Source of the DNA: JAUVXJ01 sp034430275
GTDB lineage: Bacteria > Chloroflexota > Anaerolineae > UBA7937 > B3-Chlor
Direction: 5' to 3'
Length of the DNA stretch: 20,653 nt
Assembly: GCA_034430275.1 (NCBI GenBank)
Contig: DAOUEW010000207.1
Coordinates: 1 to 20,653, forward strand
Numbering within the stretch: the first letter of the stretch is position 1; each line of letters begins with the position of its first letter. Position numbers and translations under genes: made by a program. Under the pieces are notes generated by a model, which worked only from the letters and a program-made list of their open reading frames with translations, was not told the origin of the DNA and ran no database searches. Of this stretch, positions 14,583 to 20,653 are shown one piece after another.

Positions 14583-14726
14583 TCGATGGTCTATCCAGCG
14601 TAGATACAGTCGCGGTGCCGCTGGCACCTTCCGCTCTACCGGTGTCGACCCGGACGCTGAGGAATCTGGCTACACTCCTTGTGCTGGAAAGATTCCCCGG
14701 GCCGGCAAGCGCACAAAGGATCGACT

Positions 14727-15905
14727 TCAGGGCACGGTGATCACCAGTGGACAATACGTCCGGAAAGGCTCCGGCATCCCTGACTGCTCCCGAAAGCTGA
14801 AGTCCATGGCGTCGTTGTCGAACTCATCGGCGGTGAGTGTAGTCCCCAGGCTAACCGCGCCTACTGGCTGGCTGCACGTTCCCAGGTCTGCGTCGGTGGT
14901 GTCTACCGCCACCACGTAGCACACCTCATCTGTGGCCCCTGGAGGGCCTGTGTTCAAGTCTTTGAAGGCATAGTAGCCCTCGCTGCCCGTCTCCACGGTG
15001 GCCAGCACCTCTCCTCCGTAGCGGTCGCAGTTGCTGTCCTCGAACAAGGAGATGGTGATGTTATCGAGTCCCTCGCCCGGGTCATAAACGCTGTTGCCGT
15101 CGTAGTCACACCAGACACGATCGCCAATGGATCCGTCGACGGACAGCCCCAGGTCCTCGTCGAGATCATCCGCTTGCACGTAGATGTTCTCAATGCGAGC
15201 GGATACCGGATCGGCGTCGGAGTCGAGCGTTTCGTCGCTACCCTGATCCTGTAGGCTGATCTGCCAGCCGTCCGGTATGTCCAGAAACTGAAGACAAACG
15301 GTGCTGGTGGTCACGTCTGTGAAAAGGTAGCGGCCATTGAGGTTGGTGGTGCGGGAATAGGCGAAGGTTGTACTGCAAGTTGGGTCATCGTGAAACTGAA
15401 CCGTGATACCCTGCACACCGGGCTCCCCGTCGTCCTGTATGCCGTCCTGATCGGTGTCATACCACACCCGATCACCGAGGCTACATGTCGGCCCTGACGG
15501 ACAGAACCAGCCATTCAGTGTGTATTCCTCCACCGAAAGCGAGTGCGCACCGTGTCTGTTGACCCATTCGTCACCCTCGAGGAACTGCTTCTTCCAAGTG
15601 CCCTCTGTGGTGGTGGTGATGGTGGCACTGGCGTCGAGACTGCCGATCTCCTCGCCGGCCGCAAGATACCCTATGGTGATCACATCTGTGCCGTGATGAA
15701 GCTTCAGGCGCCACTGGCCGGGAACGTCCCAGTTGACGGCCTTTATCCTGAAGACATCGGTACCCTCTACGAGGCACGACTCCACGGTCAGTTTGGGATG
15801 AGGGGTGTGCTCGGGGCTGGAGTAGATGGTTGTCGCTGATGCAGCGATGGCTATCATTGCCGCCACGGATAGAACCAGGAGTAGACTCCAAAAACGTTTG
15901 TTCAC
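14727..15905 (-). CDS. Secreted protein with two SdrD_B (Cna-B-like) domains
   Basis: The 392-residue product begins at a GTG. Residues 1-24 form a signal peptide (VNKRFW, hydrophobic core, AIAASA). A unique region of about 25-150 contains a Thr-rich strand (ATITTTTEGTWKKQF). The first SdrD_B domain starts with SLGDRVWYDTDQDGIQDDGE near residue 155; the second starts with SIGDRVWCDYDGNSVYDPGE near residue 270. The Asp-rich openings are the family's usual calcium-binding loops. Such domains build stalks of surface proteins. The C-terminus, EPFRTYCPLVITVP, is neither LPxTG nor PEP-CTERM. The GTG at 15903-15905 is preceded by AGGAG about 7 nt upstream; longer in-frame starts upstream would read through the promoter region and lack a signal peptide. 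The operator-like array at 15957-16000 is its probable promoter. Confidence 0.82.
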   Translation of the reverse strand: MNKRFWSLLLVLSVAAMIAIAASATTIYSSPEHTPHPKLTVESCLVEGTDVFRIKAVNWDVPGQWRLKLHHGTDVITIGYLAAGEEIGSLDASATITTTTEGTWKKQFLEGDEWVNRHGAHSLSVEEYTLNGWFCPSGPTCSLGDRVWYDTDQDGIQDDGEPGVQGITVQFHDDPTCSTTFAYSRTTNLNGRYLFTDVTTSTVCLQFLDIPDGWQISLQDQGSDETLDSDADPVSARIENIYVQADDLDEDLGLSVDGSIGDRVWCDYDGNSVYDPGEGLDNITISLFEDSNCDRYGGEVLATVETGSEGYYAFKDLNTGPPGATDEVCYVVAVDTTDADLGTCSQPVGAVSLGTTLTADEFDNDAMDFSFREQSGMPEPFRTYCPLVITVP

Positions 15906-15935
15906 CTTGCGTCTCCTAATGGTGTAGTATTCTCC

Positions 15936-16000
15936 ACTATAGACTATGGGAGCGAGATTAAACCCTCGTAAAGGTGGCATTAAAGGCGGCTTAAACACGT
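15936..16000 (-). promoter_or_regulatory. Operator-like array of four 11-bp-phased TTAAA units (copy B) and probable -10
   Basis: In plus-strand register the units are ATTAAA (15957), GTAAAG (15968), ATTAAA (15979) and CTTAAA (15990), 11 bp apart. Units 1, 3 and 4 are identical to copy A, and unit 2 has the same one-base offset. On the minus strand TAGTCT (15941-15946) lies 10 bp beyond the last unit, matching TACGAT in copy A; TATAGT (15936-15941) is an alternative -10. It precedes the SdrD_B gene, which has no TTGACA box. Confidence 0.6.
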
Positions 16001-16275
16001 AGGTCTTTGGCCCCGCCTGCAAGGTGCCGTGCTTCAGGAGCGTACTGGGGAGCCAAACGCGCTTCGCCGCCGCGCCAACTGACTGCCCCGGACGTGCCTC
16101 CGAGCCGTGCCTGGGGCCTCGAGCGCCATACGGTGCATCGGGTTCCGGTGTCACCCCTCTGCTTTGCAGACCCTGCGTGCACGGTTCCTGACCATGGAGT
16201 GCAGTGAGGATCGCCCACACCAGCCGCTCCTACCCTGCCGGTGGCCGCAGTGTCTAGCAGGGGCGCGGGATCGTG

Positions 16276-16284
16276 TGCTATAAT
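16276..16284 (+). promoter_or_regulatory. Extended -10 promoter of the FecR/Tat/PBP operon
   Basis: TGCTATAAT is an extended -10 (TGn plus perfect TATAAT at 16279-16284). No good -35 lies 17 bp upstream. Transcription should start near 16291, only about 3 nt before the GTG start codon at 16294. Confidence 0.65.
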
Positions 16285-16293
16285 GCGCACAAC

Positions 16294-17466
16294 GTGCCGA
16301 GAAGACTGATCCTCCTCATTATTGGTTGTGTACTCGTGCTGACGGCTGCAATCCTGGCGGGCTGGTGTCTGTTGCGTGTGGGCCATGGTGAGTCGGGCAA
16401 GCTCTTTGTTGAGCAAGGCGAAGCGACCGTCCAGCGCGGCGCTACGACCTTCTCTTCGAGCGCAGGAGGAACACTGGACGTGCGGAGTGGCGATCGGATT
16501 CGCACGTTGGCAAGCTCGCGCGCCTTGCTGATCCTGTCCTCCGGGGACTACGCCAGACTGGAGGCGGACTGCGAGGTCGTCTTGAGCTACCTGGCAGTCT
16601 CAGATGCCGGCTCCTTCACCTTGGGTCTAGAAGTAGAAAGGGGTGACACCTCCTACCAGGCTCTTGAATCGACCGGCGTCGAGAGCCGGTATGAGATCCT
16701 CGCGCCGGCGACCATGGTGTCGGTGGCCTCCGGTCGGTGCCGCGTTCGGGTCTTGGAGGATGGGGAGACGGTAGTAGAGGTCTCTGAGGGAGCGGCTGAG
16801 GTGCTGGCCAGAGATACAGTCGTGGAGGTAGCACCGGGTGAGTATACCTCGGTGATGCCTGGTCGCGCCCCGGCAGTTCCTCGGCCAGTGGAGGCACGTT
16901 TCGTTTTCGTGTCCGAGCGGACGGGGAATCCCGAGATCTGGCTGCTGGACGAGCAAGGCCGTGAGATCCAGTTGACGTCTGATGTGGCTCCTGACCTGGC
17001 GCCGGTGTGGTCTCCGGACGGAGCGCGGATCGCCTTCGAGACGGGTCGTGACGGCAATAGCGAGATCTACGTCATGAATGCAGACGGATCAAACCCGGCG
17101 AACCTGACCCGCAACCGAGCCGATGACCACGCGCCCGCCTGGTCTCTGGACGGCGCTCGTATCGCCTTCCAGTCCGAGCGCGATGGTGCGAGTGAGATCT
17201 ACTTGATGAACGCCGATGGGACAGAGCAGGTCAGACAGACCGTTGGACCTGGGATCAGTCTTGCACCTCAGTGGGAGCCGGACGGATCGGGGATCGTCTT
17301 CAGCAGGGTAGAGGGCGACACAAGCGGCGACGGGTTGCTGGATGCACGGGACATGACGGCGATCTGGGTGCTGCCCCTCGACGGAGGTAGCCCTGGAGTC
17401 GTGTGGGGTACTGGGGAGGTCTTCGACCAGATGATCTTCCCCTGGAGCCGCCGCGCGGTGCGATAG
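16294..17466 (+). CDS. Membrane-anchored FecR-domain and TolB-type propeller protein
   Basis: The 390-residue product has an N-terminal membrane anchor (about 5-28: LILLIIGCVLVLTAAILAGW). A FecR-like region (about 35-175) follows, with the family's repeating short strands (VEQGEATVQRG, VRSGDRIRTLASSRALLIL, VSEGAAEVLARDT, VAPGEYTSV). The C-terminal half (about 195-350) contains PD40/WD40-like TolB blades, each with 'PxWSPDGxRIAF' and 'SEIYVMNADGS' motifs. FecR domains normally relay signals to ECF sigma factors, but no sigma factor is nearby. FecR-like domains also occur as extracytoplasmic binding modules, which fits the propeller. The GTG at 16294 is the first codon after the promoter and the only start that keeps the anchor; an ATG at 16283 overlaps the -10. 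It is the first gene of a probable three-gene operon. Confidence 0.82.
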   Translation: MPRRLILLIIGCVLVLTAAILAGWCLLRVGHGESGKLFVEQGEATVQRGATTFSSSAGGTLDVRSGDRIRTLASSRALLILSSGDYARLEADCEVVLSYLAVSDAGSFTLGLEVERGDTSYQALESTGVESRYEILAPATMVSVASGRCRVRVLEDGETVVEVSEGAAEVLARDTVVEVAPGEYTSVMPGRAPAVPRPVEARFVFVSERTGNPEIWLLDEQGREIQLTSDVAPDLAPVWSPDGARIAFETGRDGNSEIYVMNADGSNPANLTRNRADDHAPAWSLDGARIAFQSERDGASEIYLMNADGTEQVRQTVGPGISLAPQWEPDGSGIVFSRVEGDTSGDGLLDARDMTAIWVLPLDGGSPGVVWGTGEVFDQMIFPWSRRAVR

Positions 17467-17547
17467 ACTGGGAGCCAACCTGGGATGAGTGATGCTGCCT
17501 GGCTTGCCATGGGGCGATCGCATCCCGATCAGAGCAAGGAGCAGGTG

Positions 17548-18516
17548 ATGGACGACAAGAGACGGGAGGGACTGAGGGAGAGTATCGAGGAGGCACTCGA
17601 TTCCTGCGAAGACGACACCTTGCTAGGGATTGTTGAACTGCTGCAGGGAACAGAGGATGGGGAAGACGACAGAGCGGTGCTCTTCGCGGGGGGTATCAAC
17701 CGCAGGCAGTTCCTGGTGGGTGCGGCAGCGGGAGGCGCTGCTCTCGTCTCCACGAACCTGGCCACGGGCCTGGTGGCGGGCTCGCTGGGTAGCAGAGCGG
17801 GGCAAGCCGTGGCCCAGTTGGAGAGCGAAGCCGAACTGCTCAAGCTGCGGGGGCTTCTCGCGCTGTACGAGAACCTGGAGCAGGTGGGCATAGATGCGCT
17901 GTTCAGCGCAGGGGTGGCTGCCCTTTCCTTGTCTCTGGAGGGGTTGGAGACAGGGATCACGGTGCTGGAGCAAGGCGTGGGCCTGGTTGACGCCGGAGTG
18001 AGTGCCTTCGAGCGCTCCTTCTCCACCATTCGCAGAGGGTTGATCCTGGTGGAGGGGTTGTTCGTCAACCTTGAGGCCAGGGTGGAGCGGCTTCAGGAAA
18101 CCATGAGCGAGGTGCAGGAGTTCGTGGCTCCGGTGAGCGACGCCGTAGGCAGCCTCTTGAGCTCGCTGGTGGAGCGTATTCCAGGCGTGGGACCCGCCAC
18201 GCTGGATGCTCTGGACAGGATATCGGAACTCATGGGTGCTCTTCCCGACGCCATCGGCGAGGTGCGTAGCAGACTGGTCGAGCCGCTGCGAGAGGACTGG
18301 TTCACCGACGACGAGGAGAGCGGCTTGAAGGGCGAGCTCCTCAACCCCCTCCAGGACGAACTACTGGAACCTTTGGAGACCTTCCTCGGCGATGTGGCAG
18401 ATGCCATAGACGAGTGGCAGGGGGAGTTGATCGATCCCGTGGAGGAAGCCTTGACGGAACGAGAGGCGATCAGACGGCAGATCACAGACTACAAGACTCG
18501 GGAAGGCATTGCGTGA
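17548..18516 (+). CDS. Helical protein with an internal twin-arginine signal, function unknown
   Basis: The 322-residue product has an acidic 50-residue N-terminus, then NRRQFLVGAAAGGAALV (51-67), a twin-arginine (Tat) type signal with its hydrophobic stretch. The rest is almost all helix-forming: long Leu/Glu/Val-rich segments such as LEGLETGITVLEQGVGLVDA and ARVERLQETMSEVQEF suggest coiled coils or amphipathic bundles. I recognise no family. A Tat signal would export it folded; the unusually long N-region before the arginines could instead be a cytoplasmic domain if the helix stays in the membrane. The ATG at 17548 follows AAGGAG by 6 nt and is preferred to the ATG at 17485. The stop overlaps the start of the PBP gene (GTGA), and the FecR gene ends 81 nt upstream. 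Confidence 0.78.
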   Translation: MDDKRREGLRESIEEALDSCEDDTLLGIVELLQGTEDGEDDRAVLFAGGINRRQFLVGAAAGGAALVSTNLATGLVAGSLGSRAGQAVAQLESEAELLKLRGLLALYENLEQVGIDALFSAGVAALSLSLEGLETGITVLEQGVGLVDAGVSAFERSFSTIRRGLILVEGLFVNLEARVERLQETMSEVQEFVAPVSDAVGSLLSSLVERIPGVGPATLDALDRISELMGALPDAIGEVRSRLVEPLREDWFTDDEESGLKGELLNPLQDELLEPLETFLGDVADAIDEWQGELIDPVEEALTEREAIRRQITDYKTREGIA

Positions 18517-20642
18517 GAACACACAGGTACATCTTGGCTCTGATCTTCCTGCTGTCCCTGGTGGTGGGCTGTGAGGGCCCGCTGAGCTCCAGAGAGACAC
18601 CCACTCCCGATGCCCCTCAATTGCCTCCCCGCCCCACGGCGGAGACGTTTCTGAGTGCTTGGGAGGAGGACGACTACGCCGGGATGTACGAGTTGCTGTC
18701 AACCTCTGCCCGCCAGGGGACTAGCGAGGAGGAGTTCGTCTGGTATCACGAATCGGTCATGGAGGAGGCGACGGTTCTGGCCCATCATCTGGACCTTGAC
18801 GATGTGGTCCAGGACGGAATGGAAGCGGTGGGGGAGTTCACTCTGGCCCTGGAGACGACGTTGCTGGGCGACCCTCAGATCTCCAACCAACTGCCGCTGG
18901 TTTGGGAAGATGCCGGATGGAGGGTGGATTGGTCCCCTCAGGTGATCTTCCCGGCGCTGAGTGCAGACAACCTCGTGTACCTTCACCGCCTCACTTCGGC
19001 TCGGGCCAACATCTACGATCGGAATGGCCAGCCACTGGCGGTGGATGGCTCCATGGTCACAGTGGGTGTCGTGCCGCAGGACATCGAGGACGAGAACGCC
19101 CTGTTGGCGGAGTTGAGCCGCATTCTGAACATGACTTGGATCGAGATACAGTCGACGTATAGCGCCGAGGGCATCCAGCCCCACTGGTTTGTGCCCATCG
19201 CCAACCTCTCCTTCGAGGAGAGCCTGACCTACGCAGAGACGCTGGACTCTCTGCCCGGCGTGATGCTTCGGGAGACGCCCGTGCGCACCTATCCCCAAGG
19301 GGACCTGGCGTCGCACATTCTGGGCTACCTGGGAGAGATCAGCGCGGAGGAACTGACCACCTTGGAGTCAGAGGGCTACCTGGAGGGCGATTCCATAGGC
19401 AAGGCAGGGTTGGAGAGATGGGGAGAGACGTACCTGGCGGGGAGGAGTGGGGGACGTCTGACCATCGTCACGCCAGAGGGCGAGTTGGTGGATACGATCG
19501 TGGAGTATCCGGCCACACAGAGCAGGAGTGTCTATTCTACCATCGACCTGGACTTACAGAGAGTAGCCGAGGGTGCCCTGGGTGACTATCAGGGAGCGGT
19601 CGTTGCTCTTAACCCCAACAATGGCGAGATCCTGGCCCTGGCCACCAACCCTCACTACGATCCCAACCAGTTGACCTCGGGGCACTTCGATGCAGCTCTC
19701 TGGGAGGCTCTGGTCGCGGACCCGGCTCGTCCGCTGCTCAACCGGGCCACACAGGGCCAGTACCCCACGGGATCTGTATTCAAGGTGGTCACCGCTGCCG
19801 CCGCCATGGACGGCGCTGGCTTCTCCCCCCAGACCACGATCAACTGCACCGGTTCCTGGGCGGGCCTGGGGGCGGGATGGGTGAAGTACGATTGGCTCAA
19901 GACCGGGCATGGTGTGATGGATTTCCGCTCCGCCATCGTGCGCTCCTGCGACGTCTTCTTCTGGGAGATGGGGCTTCGCGTGAACAGCGTGGACGAGAAC
20001 CTCCTCCCGTCGTACGCGCACCAGTTTGGGTTCGGAGAGCCGACAGGACTGGATGCACTGGACGAAAGCGAGGGTCTGGTGCCCGACCCTGAGTGGAAGG
20101 AGGAGTTCTTCACTGGCGAAGGTAACCCCTTCTGGGTCCCGGGTGATGCAGTGAACCTCGCGGTGGGCCAGGGCGACCTGCTAGCCACTCCTCTACAGGT
20201 GGCTAACATGATGGCTGCCGTAGCCAACGGCGGCACTCTCTACCGGCCTCACCTGGTGATGCGCATCTCGGGCACTCCTCTGGAGGAGGAGGTGATCTTC
20301 AGCGCCTCGGAGAGGGGGCAGTTGCCTATCTCGGAGTCCAATCTACAGGTCATTCGCGATGGCCTGGACGGCGTCACCAGCGGTGCCGGAGGCACAGCAT
20401 ACCGAGCATTCGAAGGGGCCGCTTTCACTTCCGCCGGGAAGACGGGCACGGCCGAGACGCCGGAGGAGCAGCCCCACGCCTGGTTTGCCGGCTATGCTCC
20501 CGTCCAGAACCCTCAGATCGCCGTGGCCGTGGTAGTGGAGCACAGCGGCGAGGGTTCCACCTACGCGGCGCCCATCTGCCGGCAGGTCATGGAGGCCTTC
20601 TTCTTCGGACCTCCTCCGGCAGAGTCGCCGGAGGAAGAATAG
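18513..20642 (+). CDS. Lipoprotein class B penicillin-binding protein (transpeptidase) with NTF2-like domain
   Basis: This is a peptidoglycan cross-linking D,D-transpeptidase of 709 residues, anchored outside the membrane. The GTG start overlaps the previous stop (GTGA) with GGAAGG upstream. A lipobox, LVVGC, places the lipid on C20. Residues ~35-150 look like the NTF2-like MecA_N domain (ETFLSAWEEDDYAGMYELLS). A PBP dimerisation domain follows (about 165-340: ARANIYDRNGQPLA, RTYPQGDLASHILGYLGEI). The transpeptidase domain (about 365-700) has all three motifs: S421-x-x-K424 in YPTGSVFK, S478-C-D480 as the SxN motif (the SxD form is seen in PBP2-type enzymes), and K643-T-G645 in GKTGTAE. A lipoprotein with MecA_N resembles Gram-positive PBP2a/PBP3. 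The acidic C-terminal tail is intact, ending in TAG 11 nt before the window edge. Confidence 0.93.
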   Translation: MRTHRYILALIFLLSLVVGCEGPLSSRETPTPDAPQLPPRPTAETFLSAWEEDDYAGMYELLSTSARQGTSEEEFVWYHESVMEEATVLAHHLDLDDVVQDGMEAVGEFTLALETTLLGDPQISNQLPLVWEDAGWRVDWSPQVIFPALSADNLVYLHRLTSARANIYDRNGQPLAVDGSMVTVGVVPQDIEDENALLAELSRILNMTWIEIQSTYSAEGIQPHWFVPIANLSFEESLTYAETLDSLPGVMLRETPVRTYPQGDLASHILGYLGEISAEELTTLESEGYLEGDSIGKAGLERWGETYLAGRSGGRLTIVTPEGELVDTIVEYPATQSRSVYSTIDLDLQRVAEGALGDYQGAVVALNPNNGEILALATNPHYDPNQLTSGHFDAALWEALVADPARPLLNRATQGQYPTGSVFKVVTAAAAMDGAGFSPQTTINCTGSWAGLGAGWVKYDWLKTGHGVMDFRSAIVRSCDVFFWEMGLRVNSVDENLLPSYAHQFGFGEPTGLDALDESEGLVPDPEWKEEFFTGEGNPFWVPGDAVNLAVGQGDLLATPLQVANMMAAVANGGTLYRPHLVMRISGTPLEEEVIFSASERGQLPISESNLQVIRDGLDGVTSGAGGTAYRAFEGAAFTSAGKTGTAETPEEQPHAWFAGYAPVQNPQIAVAVVVEHSGEGSTYAAPICRQVMEAFFFGPPPAESPEEE

Positions 20643-20653
20643 GTCCGGTCCTC

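Larger units (their letters stand above)
14267..14726. other. Gene-poor region between the receiver gene and the SdrD_B gene
   Basis: About 460 bp holding the four-unit element at 14539-14582 and the candidate microprotein at 14376-14483. The part from 14583 to 14726, just after the SdrD_B stop, has no clear terminator; only small palindromes such as GGTGCCAGCGGCACC are seen. Confidence 0.5.
15906..16293. other. Divergent intergenic region between the SdrD_B gene and the FecR operon
   Basis: About 390 bp. It holds the array at 15957-16000 near one end and the extended -10 at 16276-16284 near the other. Between 16001 and 16250 it is GC-rich with only short inverted repeats; I see no further gene or site there. 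Confidence 0.55.

Noticed and set aside
15906..16220. Longer N-terminus for the SdrD_B protein
   Set aside because: It would read through the operator-like array and the -10; the GTG at 15905 has a ribosome site and starts at the signal peptide.

Overview
The window is about 20.6 kb of GC-rich bacterial DNA, probably from a Chloroflexota (Anaerolineae-like) genome. That assignment is inference from gene content: tandem Agl23/TIGR03663-type membrane glycosyltransferases, one carrying a C-terminal NHL propeller; exported DUF11 and SdrD_B proteins; two PEP-CTERM proteins with the same unusual tail; and a lipoprotein PBP in an operon with a FecR/TolB-like protein. No marker gene fixes the phylum. 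I see no rRNA, tRNA, CRISPR array, insertion sequence or integrase.

Layout. (1) 1-2210, minus: a large secreted DUF11-repeat protein that runs off the left edge and is interrupted by one in-frame TAG. Its leader (2211-2560) holds a consensus promoter, a 38-codon ORF and an intrinsic terminator. (2) 2860-3855, plus: a secreted beta-propeller-like protein with a PEP-CTERM tail, a consensus promoter and a strong terminator. (3) 8878-4004, minus: a two-gene operon of paralogous GT-C membrane proteins, the second fused to a six-blade NHL propeller. (4) 9197-11353, plus: a full-length bifunctional RelA/SpoT alarmone enzyme. (5) 12476-11451, minus: a second PEP-CTERM protein, converging on relA at a 12-bp-stem terminator. 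(6) 13568-12930, minus: a DNA-binding protein made of three tandem MerR/excisionase-like HTH modules. (7) 14266-13880, minus: a stand-alone receiver domain without its phospho-acceptor Asp. (8) 15905-14727, minus: a secreted protein with two SdrD_B domains. (9) 16294-20642, plus: a three-gene operon of a membrane-anchored FecR + TolB-propeller protein, a Tat-signal helical protein and a lipoprotein class B PBP.

How it fits together. Most of the window concerns the cell surface: exported repeat proteins, PEP-CTERM substrates, membrane glycosyltransferases of the kind used in protein or S-layer glycosylation, and a wall transpeptidase. No exosortase lies in the window, so the PEP-CTERM proteins must be processed by an enzyme encoded elsewhere. 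Housekeeping promoters are easy to see: several are TTGACA with a 17-bp spacer and a near-consensus -10.

The least expected signal is a pair of matching 44-bp elements at 14539-14582 and 15957-16000. Each has four 11-bp-phased TTAAA-type units with a TAnnnT hexamer 10 bp beyond the last one. They lie upstream of the degenerate receiver gene and of the SdrD_B gene, which lack a normal -35, and look like an OmpR/PhoB-type operator. Other points of interest are the in-frame TAG in the DUF11 gene, the sORF/terminator leader before it, and the triple-HTH regulator with a leader hairpin.
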